In this document: positions 32,373 through 41,287 of the stretch, piece by piece
Numbering within the stretch: position 1 is the first letter of the stretch
Layout: every line of letters begins with the position of its first letter
NCBI RefSeq assembly: GCF_900188065.1
Contig: NZ_FZNQ01000007.1
Coordinates: 1-64,000, forward strand
Source of the DNA: Halorubrum vacuolatum
GTDB lineage: Archaea > Halobacteriota > Halobacteria > Halobacteriales > Haloferacaceae
DNA: 64,000 nt
Direction of reading: 5' to 3'
The notes under the pieces: model-generated
What the model saw: only the letters and a program-made list of their open reading frames with translations
What the model was told of the DNA's origin: nothing
The model's database searches: none
Made by a program: the position numbers and the translations under genes

Positions 32373-34208
32373 GTGAACGACCCGCCGTCGAGGAGGCGTC
32401 CAAGGGACACGGGCGAAGGGCAGCCGAGAGCACGGCGGATCCGTGCGGGCGCGGAGCGTCGTGCCCTCGTCCCGTTGGCGGTCGCGACGGTCGCCCTCCT
32501 CGCCGTCGTCTTTTATTATCCCGTCGCGACCGTGTTCGTGGAGGCGGTCGTCGTCGAGGGCGCGATCACCCTCGCGGTCTTCGCGGAGATCCTTCGGGAC
32601 CCGTTCTACTTCGGCGAGTTCGCCCGCCTCCTCGCCGGCGAGGATCCGATCGCGGTGCTGCGCGATCTGCTCGGAGCGGACCGACGGCTCGGGATCGTCG
32701 GGTTCACCGCCTATCAGGCCGCGCTCTCGACGGTCGCGAGCGTCATGTTGGGAGTACCCGCCGCCTACCTCCTCGCACGATACGAGTTCCGTGGGCGACG
32801 AACCCTGCGCTCGCTCACCATCCTCCCGTTCGTCCTCCCGTCGATCATGGTCGCGGTCGGGTTCGTCGCCACCTTCGGACGGGAGGGAACGCTCAACACC
32901 GCCCTCGCCGCGATCGGACTCGGCCCCGTCGAGCTCATGTTCACGCTGGAGGCGATCATCATCGCCCACGCCTTTTATAACGCGCCGCTCGTCGCGCGGG
33001 TGACGACCGCCGCGTGGGAGTCGGTCGACGCGAGTGCGATCGAGACGGCGCGGAGTCTCGGGGCGAGCCCGTTCCGGGCGTTTCGTGACGTGGTCGCCCC
33101 ACAGCTCTATCCGGCGGTGCTCATGGGCGGGGCGCTCACGTTCGTCTTCACCTTCGCCACCTTCCCCATCGTGCTCGCGCTCGGGGGATTCCAGCTGGCG
33201 ACCGTCGAGGTGTTCGTCTACCGGCTCGTACAGGACCTGAACTACGCGGAGGCGGCCGCGTTGGCGATCATCGAACTCGTCATCTCGCTCGGGGTGCTGC
33301 TCGGCTACCTTCGGTATGAAGCCCGTCACGCGGTCCGCTCGCGTGGCGCGCGTCCCCTCCCGCGACGGCCCCTGTTTCGGCTACCGGCGATCTCCGTTCG
33401 CGAGGTGCTTCCGCGGGTTGGTCTCGGCATATATGGGATCATCGCGGCGTTCGTCTTTCTCTCGCCGATCGTCTCGATGATCCTCGCGAGCGTGATCGCC
33501 GCCGACGGGAGCTTTACCCTCGAACACTATCGGTTCCTCGTCGACCGGCAGCGGACCGGTGCCGCCTTTCAGGTGCAGCCATGGACCGCGGTCCGGAACT
33601 CGCTCGTCTTCGCGGCCGGTTCCCTCCTGATCGCGCTCCCGATGGGCGTCGTGGTCGCGGTGTTGACGACGCGGCGCTATCGGGGGCGCAAGCTCGTCGA
33701 TGCGATCGCGATGGCGCCGCTCGCGGTGTCGGGGATCATCGTCGGCCTTGGACTGCTCCGGGGGCTCGTCTTCGGCGTCGAGATCGCCGGGTGGCGGATC
33801 GTGATCGCCGGCTCGGTCGCCATCGTCGCCGCCCACGCCGTCTCGGGCTACCCGTTCGTCGTCCGGACGGTTGCACCGGGGCTGGAAGGCCTCGATCGGT
33901 CGCTCATCGAATCCGCTCGGGCGCTCGGTGCCTCCCGGGCCCGCGTCCTGCTCGACATCGAGCTGCCGCTGGTCTGGCCGGGCGTCGTCGCCGGCGCGGC
34001 CTTCGCGTTCGCCATCTCGATCGGTGAGTTCTCCTCGACGGTCGTGCTCGCGACGGGAACCGACGCCTACACCATGCCCGTCGCGATCGAACGATTCATC
34101 GGGCGGCGGCTCGGACCGGCGACCGCGATGGGCGTCGTCCTCCTTATCGTCACGAGCATCAGTTTCGTCGTGATCGACCGGCTCGGGGGTGAGAGCTTTG
34201 GCCTATAG
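32373..34208 (+). CDS. thiP: Thiamine-type ABC importer, fused double permease
   Basis: A 611-residue protein with about twelve membrane segments in two halves. Each half has a binding-protein-dependent permease EAA loop (SVDASAIETARSLGASPFRAF... and GLDRSLIESARALGASRARVL...). Fused permeases of this kind are typical of ThiP and related iron/thiamine systems. It starts at a GTG nine bases after the binding-protein stop and overlaps the ATPase gene by 20 bases. Confidence 0.88.
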   Translation: MNDPPSRRRPRDTGEGQPRARRIRAGAERRALVPLAVATVALLAVVFYYPVATVFVEAVVVEGAITLAVFAEILRDPFYFGEFARLLAGEDPIAVLRDLLGADRRLGIVGFTAYQAALSTVASVMLGVPAAYLLARYEFRGRRTLRSLTILPFVLPSIMVAVGFVATFGREGTLNTALAAIGLGPVELMFTLEAIIIAHAFYNAPLVARVTTAAWESVDASAIETARSLGASPFRAFRDVVAPQLYPAVLMGGALTFVFTFATFPIVLALGGFQLATVEVFVYRLVQDLNYAEAAALAIIELVISLGVLLGYLRYEARHAVRSRGARPLPRRPLFRLPAISVREVLPRVGLGIYGIIAAFVFLSPIVSMILASVIAADGSFTLEHYRFLVDRQRTGAAFQVQPWTAVRNSLVFAAGSLLIALPMGVVVAVLTTRRYRGRKLVDAIAMAPLAVSGIIVGLGLLRGLVFGVEIAGWRIVIAGSVAIVAAHAVSGYPFVVRTVAPGLEGLDRSLIESARALGASRARVLLDIELPLVWPGVVAGAAFAFAISIGEFSSTVVLATGTDAYTMPVAIERFIGRRLGPATAMGVVLLIVTSISFVVIDRLGGESFGL

Positions 34209-35313
34209 CGACGACGGAGCGCCCGCAGCGGCCGGACCCGACAGCCCCCCCGCGGTCGAACTCGACGGCGTGAGCAAGGTGTATGGCGGGACCCCGGCGG
34301 TCGAGGACGTCGACCTCGCGGTGCGCGAGGGGGAGTTCTTCACGCTGGTCGGCCCCTCGGGCTGCGGGAAGACGACGACCCTGCGGCTGATCGCGGGGTT
34401 CGAGTCGCCGACGGCGGGGACGATACGGTTCGGCGGCGAGGTCGTCTCCGGGATCCCCCCGGAGGACCGAAACATCGGCGTCGTCTTCCAGAACTACGCG
34501 CTCTTTCCCCACATGACCGTGGGCGAGAACGTCGGCTACGGGCTCCGGTTTCAGGACCCCCCTGGCGGCGGCTCGACCGAGGATCGGATCGCGGAACTGC
34601 TCGATCTCGTCGACCTGCCGGACGCCGCCGATCGGGATCCGAATACCCTCTCGGGCGGGCAAAAACAACGTGTCGCGCTCGCACGGGCGCTGGCTCCGGG
34701 GCCCGAGGTGCTATTGCTCGATGAGCCGATGAGCGCGCTGGACGCCCGGCTGCGCGAGCGGCTCCGCGTGCAGGTCAAAGCGATCCAGCGTGAACTCGAG
34801 ATTACGACGATATACGTAACACACGATCAAGAGGAGGCGCTCGCCATCTCGGACCGCGTGGCGGTGATGCGTGCGGGGACAGCGGAGCAGATCGCCCCGC
34901 CACGGGAGATCTATCGGCGGCCGTCCTCGCGATTCGTCGCGTCGTTCATCGGCGACAACAACGTCTTGGAGGGGCGGGTCCGCGCCATCGAGAAAGGAAA
35001 GCGAAAAGCGGGGACGGCTTGTGTCGCGGTCATCGACGTGGACGACGCCGCGTTCCGGCTCGAAACGACGGAGACGATCACGGCGGGCGACCGAGCGACG
35101 ATCTGTGTCCGTCCGGAGGCGCTCCGGATAGACGGTGGGACGAGTCGATTGACGGGAACCGTCGAGAGCGTCGAGTTCTTGGGCGAGACGACGCGTGTGC
35201 AGCTCGGTTGGAACGATCGGGAGATCATCCTCCGGACGCCGGACCCGCTTTCGGGGGCGGTCACCGTGGGCTTCGACCCCGAGGACGCCCATCTCGTCGC
35301 CGTCGAGCGGTGA
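34189..35313 (+). CDS. thiQ: Thiamine-type ABC importer, ATP-binding subunit
   Basis: 374 residues. Walker A is GPSGCGKTTT, Q-loop VFQNYALFPHMTV, signature LSGGQKQRVALARAL, Walker B VLLLDEPMSALD and H-loop TVYVTHDQEEA-like (here IYVTHDQEEA). A TOBE domain of about 90 residues closes the protein (RPEALRIDGG...). Start is GTG at 34189, or TTG at 34198. With the upstream genes it forms a complete importer operon. TOBE-containing ATPases also serve other substrates, so thiamine is likely but not proven. Confidence 0.88.
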   Translation: MRALAYSDDGAPAAAGPDSPPAVELDGVSKVYGGTPAVEDVDLAVREGEFFTLVGPSGCGKTTTLRLIAGFESPTAGTIRFGGEVVSGIPPEDRNIGVVFQNYALFPHMTVGENVGYGLRFQDPPGGGSTEDRIAELLDLVDLPDAADRDPNTLSGGQKQRVALARALAPGPEVLLLDEPMSALDARLRERLRVQVKAIQRELEITTIYVTHDQEEALAISDRVAVMRAGTAEQIAPPREIYRRPSSRFVASFIGDNNVLEGRVRAIEKGKRKAGTACVAVIDVDDAAFRLETTETITAGDRATICVRPEALRIDGGTSRLTGTVESVEFLGETTRVQLGWNDREIILRTPDPLSGAVTVGFDPEDAHLVAVER

Positions 35314-35413
35314 GGGTGGGAACCGACGCGGAGACCTGTGAGCGATCGACACGGAGCAATCCGACACACGGAGGCACATCCCTTTTAAGCCAGTTCGGTG
35401 ATCCCATCGTACC

Positions 35414-35704
35414 ATGGCGAATCCGTACTACGCGCTTCGTCGCATTCGGCGGGCGCGTTCGTCGCTCCCGAGTCCGCCGTCGTCGCAGTTCGAGACGCAT
35501 CGCGACGAGTACGAGACGATCCTCAGGGCCATCCATGACCTCGCGGGCGGTGATGCCGTCGACGACATCTCCGGCTGGATTATCGTCCAGACTGCCCACG
35601 ATCAGACGCTGCCGACGCCACAGGTAGTTCGACGGCGAGCATTATCGCTGCTGCGCGCACGCGACGTCGCGGTTCCGGAGGAATCACCGCTTCGTCGGTC
35701 CTGA
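35414..35704 (+). CDS. Haloarchaeal protein of unknown function
   Basis: 96 residues, mostly helical: MANPYYALRRIRRARSSLPSP, an acidic helix (HRDEYETILRAIHDL) and a C-terminal basic helix. No motif is recognised. A TATA-like CTTTTAAGC is near 35381-35389. Confidence 0.6.
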   Translation: MANPYYALRRIRRARSSLPSPPSSQFETHRDEYETILRAIHDLAGGDAVDDISGWIIVQTAHDQTLPTPQVVRRRALSLLRARDVAVPEESPLRRS

Positions 35705-35754
35705 GCGTACGCGTCGAAATAGCGGAATAAGGGACATCCAGAAAAACGTGACAG

Positions 35755-35979
35755 TCAGTCGATGATGATCTCGGAATCGGAGCCGTCGCTCGCGGCCGTC
35801 GTGTCCCCGCCCGCCATCTCGGCCTCGTAGCGTCGGATCCACTCGGCGAAACACTCCGGGCACAGCCGCTGGGTGTCGATGTTCGCCCGGTCGACGCTCA
35901 GCCGGACGGTGCGGGCGAGCGCGTCGGTGGTCGCCTCGCCACAGGCGTCACAGGGCTCGTTCGTCGCCGCGTCGCTCAT
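35755..35979 (-). CDS. Small two-CxxC zinc protein
   Basis: 74 residues with CDACGEATTD and LCPECFAEWIRRYE, one zinc site made of two CxxC pairs, followed by an acidic tail. Typical of the many small haloarchaeal zinc-finger proteins; partner unknown. Confidence 0.72.
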   Translation of the reverse strand: MSDAATNEPCDACGEATTDALARTVRLSVDRANIDTQRLCPECFAEWIRRYEAEMAGGDTTAASDGSDSEIIID

Positions 35980-36030
35980 AAATATCGGTCGGACGGACCC
36001 GTATTAACTGTTGTTCAGCCCGAGCTGGAA

Positions 36031-36106
36031 GACGTCACCGTCGCTCAGCCGTGGCTGGAGGAAGCCACCGTCGCTCAGCCGTGGCTGGAGGAAGCCACCG
36101 TCGCTC
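36031..36106. repeat. 30-bp tandem repeat at the end of the MCP gene
   Basis: About 2.5 copies with period 30 (starting at 36031, 36061 and 36091), core CCGTCGCTCAGCCGTGGCTG. The MCP stop codon lies inside it. Confidence 0.85.
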
Positions 36107-37286
36107 GGGCCTCGTCCGCGATAACGGATCGCGAGTCCGAGTCGTCTGGATCCCAGATATACCCCTCTAAGGCGATCAGTTCGCCACCCTCGTGGATCCC
36201 GCGGCCCTGTTCACGGACCCGCCGGACGTCGCCGTCGGCCCGGCGAATACGGTAGGTCAGATCGAAGTCGCGATCCGCATTGAGCGCCTCCTGAACGGCC
36301 TCCCACACCGCATCGGCGTCCGCCGGGTGAATTACGTCGTCGCCGAGCGAGACGCGTCCCTCGATGAAATCGTCGGGGTCGTATCCCGTGAGTGATGCCG
36401 TCCCGTCGGAGGCGAAAAGCGTCGGCCAGCCGGTCTCGTTGCGGACCCGGTAGGCCATTCCCGGGAGGTTGTTGATGAAGCCATGGGCGTGCTCGGCGAT
36501 CGTCGACTGCTCGGCCGCGAGCGTCTCGGCCTCCCGCATCGAGTCGTGAACCCGCTCAGAGCGGCCGTAGATGGTCTCGACACGGTCGGCGACGCGGTCG
36601 ATCGTGTTCGCCTGGGACTCGTTCGCTGCGGCGATCTCGCTGGTTCCGTCGCCGGCGGCGGCGATCCCCTCGTGGATCGCTGAGAGCGCCTCCAGTGCCG
36701 CCTCGATGTTCGCGACGGTGTCGTCGACGGAGGAGCGGGTCGTCTCCGCGGCGGACTGGCCGGTGGCGGTCTCCTCGCGAAGCGCGTCGATGAGCGACTG
36801 GATCTCCTCGGCGTTGGCGGCGGTCTCATCCGCGAGCGTTTTCACCTCGTTGGCGACGACGGTGAAGCCGGCGCCCTCCTCGCCGGCACGGGCCGCCTCG
36901 ATGTTGGCGTTGAGCGCGAGCAGATTGGTCTGTTCGGCGATATCGCCGATGAGGTCCGTGATCTCGGCGATGTCGTTCATCCGCTCGGCGATCCCGTCCA
37001 TTGCCTCGATCAGGGCCGCCGCATCCTCTGCGGTTCGCTCGGCCGCCTCGCCGGCCTCCTCGCCGGCGGTGACCGCCTCGTCCGCAAGCGACTGGGCGTC
37101 TGCCACCGACGCTGAGACCTGTGCGGCGCTCGCGGCGACCTCCTGCATCGTCGCCGTCACGTCGTCCATGTCGTCGCGAAGCTCCCGCATGGTCGAGACC
37201 TGATCGTCGGTCGCGTCGGTGGCCTCGCTCACGTGGCGCTCGATCACCGCCGCGTGCTCGACCAGTCGGTTGAGCTCGTCGTCCAT
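36075..37286 (-). CDS. Soluble methyl-accepting transducer with C-terminal PAS domain
   Basis: 403 residues from [17 protein letters not shown]. No membrane segment. The first 270 residues are an MCP signalling hairpin: long coiled coils and the tip [21 protein letters not shown], the strongly conserved CheA/CheW-contact region. A PAS domain follows (about 285-385, [31 protein letters not shown]). It is thus a cytoplasmic sensor feeding the chemotaxis kinase that steers the archaellum. PAS after the signalling domain reverses the common order. Confidence 0.88.
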   Translation of the reverse strand: MDDELNRLVEHAAVIERHVSEATDATDDQVSTMRELRDDMDDVTATMQEVAASAAQVSASVADAQSLADEAVTAGEEAGEAAERTAEDAAALIEAMDGIAERMNDIAEITDLIGDIAEQTNLLALNANIEAARAGEEGAGFTVVANEVKTLADETAANAEEIQSLIDALREETATGQSAAETTRSSVDDTVANIEAALEALSAIHEGIAAAGDGTSEIAAANESQANTIDRVADRVETIYGRSERVHDSMREAETLAAEQSTIAEHAHGFINNLPGMAYRVRNETGWPTLFASDGTASLTGYDPDDFIEGRVSLGDDVIHPADADAVWEAVQEALNADRDFDLTYRIRRADGDVRRVREQGRGIHEGGELIALEGYIWDPDDSDSRSVIADEARATVASSSHG

Positions 37287-37369
37287 ACGGAGGGGAGATA
37301 GAGCGGAAATAAAGAACGTATCCCTCGAATTTCGGAGGATGATAATCCGCGACGGGCGTAGCTGGCCGA

Positions 37370-38047
37370 TCAGGTCGTGCGGAACGCCCGGTCGCCGGCG
37401 TCGCCGAGGCCGGGAACGATGAAGCCGTCGTCGTCGAGTTCGTCGTCGATGGCGACGGTAAGCAGGTCTGCGTCCTCGAACGTCTCGCCGACACGGATCA
37501 ACCCCTCGGGTGCTGAGACCGCGGAGAGGACGAAGAGGTTCTCGTAGTCGTCGGCCTCGGCGAGGATGTGCTTGAGGACGGCACACATCGTCGAGCCGGT
37601 CGCGAGCATCGGGTCCGCGACGATGACGGTGTCGCCCTCGCGGATCTCCGGGAGCTTCACGTAGTCGATGGTGATCGGGAACTCGCCGTCGGCGTTCATC
37701 CCGGCCTCCTCGTCGCGGCCGGCGGAGATGACGCCCTGTTTGGCGCGCGGGAACGCCTTTAATAAGCCCTCGACGAACGGCGTCGCCGCCCGGAGGACGT
37801 TGATGATGACGACGTCATCGAGGCCCCGCACGTGCTCGCCGGTGGTCTCCTCTAAGGGCGTTTCGACGGGGACGTACTCCGTTTCCATCACCCCGTCGAT
37901 GATCTCGTAACCACAGATCCGGCCGAGTTTGACGAGTCCCTTACGGAACGCGACCTGTTCGGTTTCGACGGCACGAAGCCGCGAGAGGGTGTCTTTCGCC
38001 AGCGCATGCGTGATGAGATACGCGTCGTCCCGATCCTCGATCGTCAT
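37370..38047 (-). CDS. upp: Uracil phosphoribosyltransferase
   Basis: 225 residues from [20 protein letters not shown]. The PRPP loop is [14 protein letters not shown] and the uracil-binding end is [18 protein letters not shown]. It makes UMP from uracil and PRPP (pyrimidine salvage). A TATA element TTTATATT at 38071-38078 is 27 bases before the ATG at 38047, so the transcript is leaderless and the GTG at 38053 is not the start. Confidence 0.95.
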   Translation of the reverse strand: MTIEDRDDAYLITHALAKDTLSRLRAVETEQVAFRKGLVKLGRICGYEIIDGVMETEYVPVETPLEETTGEHVRGLDDVVIINVLRAATPFVEGLLKAFPRAKQGVISAGRDEEAGMNADGEFPITIDYVKLPEIREGDTVIVADPMLATGSTMCAVLKHILAEADDYENLFVLSAVSAPEGLIRVGETFEDADLLTVAIDDELDDDGFIVPGLGDAGDRAFRTT

Positions 38048-38255
38048 GGGCACACCGTCGGGGGGATGAATATAAAGGATGCTGGATACGCCTCGAACCG
38101 GGACGAATCCGGTACCCGTCCACGACCGGCGGTGTGGATCCAGCGGCTCCCACCGCCGGATCGATCACGATCATTAAACACATGGAAGGTCTACCTGGCC
38201 CGCTAAGGTCATACATGGAAAATCGTTAAGAACAAGGGGTGGGTAGCTGCTGTCG

Positions 38256-38540
38256 ATGCGTTTGAATGGCATTGACGAACGGCTCGAACGGCACCAGTAC
38301 CCCGCGACCTCGGAGGAGATCATCTCGGCTCACGGAAACGCGACCGTAGAACTCGTGGATGGCTCCGAGCGGCTCGGGGACGTCCTGGAGCGCTTCGGCG
38401 ACCAGACGTTCGAATATCCCGAGGAGGTGTTCGATACGCTCCGAGCCGGCGTCTGCCACCGTGGTGTCGGTCGACGGTTCTACTCCGACCGCGACCCCTT
38501 CACGACGGGAGAGCAGGGCCCACAGCCCGTTTCCTTTTAA
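38256..38540 (+). CDS. DUF5789-type haloarchaeal protein
   Basis: 94 residues, MRLNGIDERLERHQYPATSEEII..., with GNATVELVDGSERLGDVLERFGDQTFEYPEEV and a Cys near the end. This layout matches DUF5789, a small haloarchaeal family of unknown function. Confidence 0.72.
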   Translation: MRLNGIDERLERHQYPATSEEIISAHGNATVELVDGSERLGDVLERFGDQTFEYPEEVFDTLRAGVCHRGVGRRFYSDRDPFTTGEQGPQPVSF

Positions 38541-38662
38541 CGGAACCGGCCAAGAACCACACGACGACGGAATCCCACCGGCTCATCGCCGGCCAACCGA
38601 TCCCGTTTTTATCCCGAGACCACACGCGACAGCCCGGTAGCTCGCGGGGTGCGTGACCCCGA

Positions 38663-39709
38663 CTACACCCACGCGATCGACGCCGAGAGGTCGATCGGGA
38701 CCGAGCCCTTGGTGTAGCCCTCAATGTGGCCGTCGGGCCGTGCCCGGAGGACGATCGCGGGTTTGTGTCGGACGCCGGGTCGTTCGCGGCGGAGGACCGC
38801 CCAGTCGTCGTCGGGAAACGAGCTACAGTCGACGAGCAGGGTGACGCCGCCGGCGTGCGCCTCCAGCTGTCCGTTCGTCTTCGTCGCCGCCGTATCGCGG
38901 ATCGCCGCGACCGGGGTGTTCGCGCTGCGGCCCGACACGCGCTGTGGGCGGGTCACCTCGACGAGCGAGGCGTGGCCGGTGGCGGGATCTTCGGCGCGAT
39001 AATCGAGCGAGTGGCCGGTCGTGACCTCGATCTCAGGCGTGATCCGGTAGCCGGCCGAGGCGAGCACCTTCGCGGCCGTGAACTCCGCGATGGCGGCGCT
39101 CATCCGGACGAGATCCAAGGACGCCGAGGTGCCGAGTTTCCCGGCCATCGTCTCGCGGTAGTCGTCGAGGATACCGGGCCGGAGTGCCGACTCGACGTAG
39201 CCGGTTCCCTCCTCGCGGGTCGCACCCGGGAAGCCGGCGCCGTGATCCCGGAAGAACGCCCGGGTCGTCTCCGCGCCGTCCTTCGAGCAGAAGACGGGGA
39301 GGAAGAACCACGAGACGTGGGGGAACGCCGCGAGCCACGGTTCGTCGTCGTGGAGCCCGGCGAGCAGTTCGCGTTGTGCCCAGCGGGAAACCGGATAGGG
39401 AGCCTCCTCGAAGCCGTACTTATCGGTCCGCCAGAGCGCCCGTGGCGTCTCGGTGTTACCGAGCCAGTAGGCGGCCGGGCCGGGGGTGGCACCCGGCGGC
39501 GGATCGTCGTCGTGATCGGTCCAGCAGAACAGCGCCATGGAGCCGTCGTCCATGTCGAACCGCCGGGCGTCGTAGCCGGGCGGGGCGGCGAACCATGGGG
39601 CGGCGGCGCGTACGCCCAGGTTGTCATCGAGCGGCCGCTCGAGGCGCGAGCGGATCCGATCCGCGTTCCACGACTGAGGCGACCGTCTGAATCGCAGCGG
39701 CTTGGCCAC
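38663..39709 (-). CDS. DUF5784-type haloarchaeal protein
   Basis: 348 residues from a GTG (MAKPLRFRRSPQSWNADRI). Contains FCWTDHDDDPPPG, HVSWFFLPVFCSKDG, a D-x-E-type region (SLVEVTRPQ) and VTLLVDCSSFPDDDW. The SLVEVTRPQ and later LVDCSS pieces faintly recall restriction-endonuclease-like folds, but I would not assign nuclease activity. The family resembles DUF5784. Confidence 0.65.
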   Translation of the reverse strand: MAKPLRFRRSPQSWNADRIRSRLERPLDDNLGVRAAAPWFAAPPGYDARRFDMDDGSMALFCWTDHDDDPPPGATPGPAAYWLGNTETPRALWRTDKYGFEEAPYPVSRWAQRELLAGLHDDEPWLAAFPHVSWFFLPVFCSKDGAETTRAFFRDHGAGFPGATREEGTGYVESALRPGILDDYRETMAGKLGTSASLDLVRMSAAIAEFTAAKVLASAGYRITPEIEVTTGHSLDYRAEDPATGHASLVEVTRPQRVSGRSANTPVAAIRDTAATKTNGQLEAHAGGVTLLVDCSSFPDDDWAVLRRERPGVRHKPAIVLRARPDGHIEGYTKGSVPIDLSASIAWV

Positions 39710-39747
39710 GGTATCGCTACCGGTTCGGTCCGCTAATCGTTTGTGGT

Positions 39748-39816
39748 GGCCGGTGGCAGGGGTGGACTGTGGCCGGTGGCAGGGGTGGACTGTGGCCGGT
39801 GGCAGGGATGGACTGT
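39748..39816. repeat. 23-bp tandem repeat, three copies
   Basis: Copies start at 39748, 39771 and 39794, each beginning GGCCGGTGGCAGGG. It lies in the 5' region of the DUF5784 gene. No spacer; not coding as far as can be seen. Confidence 0.88.
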
Positions 39817-39978
39817 GGCTGCTGGTGGCTGCAGGGTGATCGGTCGCAGATCGGGCGGATCGATGAACCGCGATGGGGTCGCGATGGGATCGCGGTACGG
39901 TCACGACGGGATCACTATGATAAATCATGTGAATGACCGATACATATATCAGCGATAGTTCCTAAGTGCATGTGTACC

Positions 39979-40152
39979 ATGTCAATGGGTGCCTATGATG
40001 AAGACGAACACGAGCGCCGTGAGCAGAAGACCGCGACGGTCGATGCGGATTTCGACGCCGAACGTGCCGAGTACTCCGGGTCTATCACGTATGACTCGGG
40101 GGACTCGACGGAGGCACTCCTCGACAAGTTCCAGGAGCTGCAAGGGAAGTAG
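39979..40152 (+). CDS. DUF5786-type small haloarchaeal protein
   Basis: 57 residues, MSMGAYDEDEHERREQKTATV..., acidic, ending EALLDKFQELQGK. This start and end match DUF5786 as I remember it. In-frame ATGs also occur at 39970 and 39985. A TATA-like CATATATC at 39943-39950 precedes it. Confidence 0.72.
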   Translation: MSMGAYDEDEHERREQKTATVDADFDAERAEYSGSITYDSGDSTEALLDKFQELQGK

Positions 40153-40216
40153 TGCCCGGTGAGCGACTGATCGCGGAGGATTCCTCCAATCGAATCGTGA
40201 ACGCCGCGAGCGGCCG

Positions 40217-40293
40217 CTCTCACCGGTGCTTATTGACTCTCACCGGTGCCCATTGACTCTCATCGACGCTTGTTGACTCTCATCGATGCTCGT
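40217..40293. repeat. 20-bp tandem repeat, about 3.8 copies
   Basis: Period 20, copies at 40217, 40237, 40257 and 40277, core CTCTCACCGGTGC or CTCTCATCGAYGC. Non-coding, diverged. Part of the gene-free stretch 40153-40471. Confidence 0.8.
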
Positions 40294-40299
40294 CAGTCG

Positions 40300-40480
40300 T
40301 CCGCAACCTCACACCTCCCCAGCCTCGCCACGGCTGGCGGACGCCAGCCGTGGGCTCCCTCGCGCGGTCGCCTTCGCGCCCGCCGGGCACGAAGGCGGCG
40401 CGCGCCAACTGCCTCATTGCCGGCTTACAGAAAATCGAGGAGAAAGCCCACGACTTCAGTCGTGGTGGATGTCAAAGATC
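40300..40480. mobile_element. Hairpin pair resembling an IS200/IS605 relic
   Basis: Two strong hairpins without an ORF. At 40328-40353, CCACGGCTGGCG-GA-CGCCAGCCGTGG is a perfect 12-bp stem. At 40448-40465, CCACGACT-TC-AGTCGTGG has the AAAGCCCACGACT...GTGG look of haloarchaeal IS1341-type ends. It is probably the remains, or a non-autonomous form, of such an element next to the end of the ABC permease gene. Confidence 0.4.
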
Positions 40481-41287
40481 GTCGCGGTCGAACTTCAACA
40501 GCCCCACGAGCGGCGGCGCGAGCGCCCAGAAGACCAACATCGCGGTCGCGGAGATCTGTTGATTTCGCATGTCGCCGGCGAACAGCTGATCAGCGAGGAA
40601 GGCGTTCGCGAGCACCTGGACCCCGGTGTTCGGATTGGCGACCTCGAGGAACGTCTGTACCTGGATGAGCGAGACCGGAAGCGGATCGATGACCGACTCG
40701 AACGCCCCGAGTAGCTGTCCGGTGAGCGTTCCCCACAGCAGGACGAAGAGGAAGTAGATCCCGATCCCGCCGACCAACGCGCGACGCTGGGTGGAGGCCG
40801 CCGCCGAACAGCCGACCGCGATCGAGACGAAGACCCAGCCGAGGACCATCGCGAAGACCGTGTAGCCGAGGAACGCCCCGGCGTTGAACGAGACGGGGAT
40901 GGCGATGAGCACGACGGCCGGGAGGAGGAACCCGACCGCGATCGCGAGCGAGAGCGCGGCCGCCCGCCCGATCACCTTCCCGAAGACGACGTCGGCACGC
41001 GAGTGCGGCAGCGAGAGCAGCAGCTTCAGCGAGCCCGATTCCCGCTCGCCGCTCACCGCGTTATAGCCGATCACGACCGCGACGAGCGGCACGAGCGTCG
41101 TGAGCAGTATCGGGCCGACGAAGGCGCTTAAAAGCAGCTCCGTCGCGAACCCTTCACCCTCGCCGGTCGGCCGCACCGCGTAGGCCATCAGCGCGAGCAG
41201 CCCCGAAAAGAGCGCGATCAAAAGCGCCATCGCCCGCGAACGGACCGTGTCCTGAAAGTCCTTCCTCGCGACCGCCGGGAGGCTCAT
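40472..41287 (-). CDS. ABC-2 type exporter, membrane subunit
   Basis: 271 residues with six membrane segments. MSLPAVARKDFQDTVRSRAMALL and SGERESGSLKLLLSLPHSRAD match the permease at 10798-11661, so the two are paralogues. Its start overlaps the ATPase stop (ATGA). There is no palindrome upstream of this operon, so it is not in the regulon. Confidence 0.88.
   Translation of the reverse strand: MSLPAVARKDFQDTVRSRAMALLIALFSGLLALMAYAVRPTGEGEGFATELLLSAFVGPILLTTLVPLVAVVIGYNAVSGERESGSLKLLLSLPHSRADVVFGKVIGRAAALSLAIAVGFLLPAVVLIAIPVSFNAGAFLGYTVFAMVLGWVFVSIAVGCSAAASTQRRALVGGIGIYFLFVLLWGTLTGQLLGAFESVIDPLPVSLIQVQTFLEVANPNTGVQVLANAFLADQLFAGDMRNQQISATAMLVFWALAPPLVGLLKFDRDDL

Noticed and set aside
30852-33329. 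825-codon minus-strand open frame
   Set aside because: It is antisense to the clear binding-protein and permease genes and consists of Arg/Asp/Glu-rich sequence typical of high-GC shadow frames.
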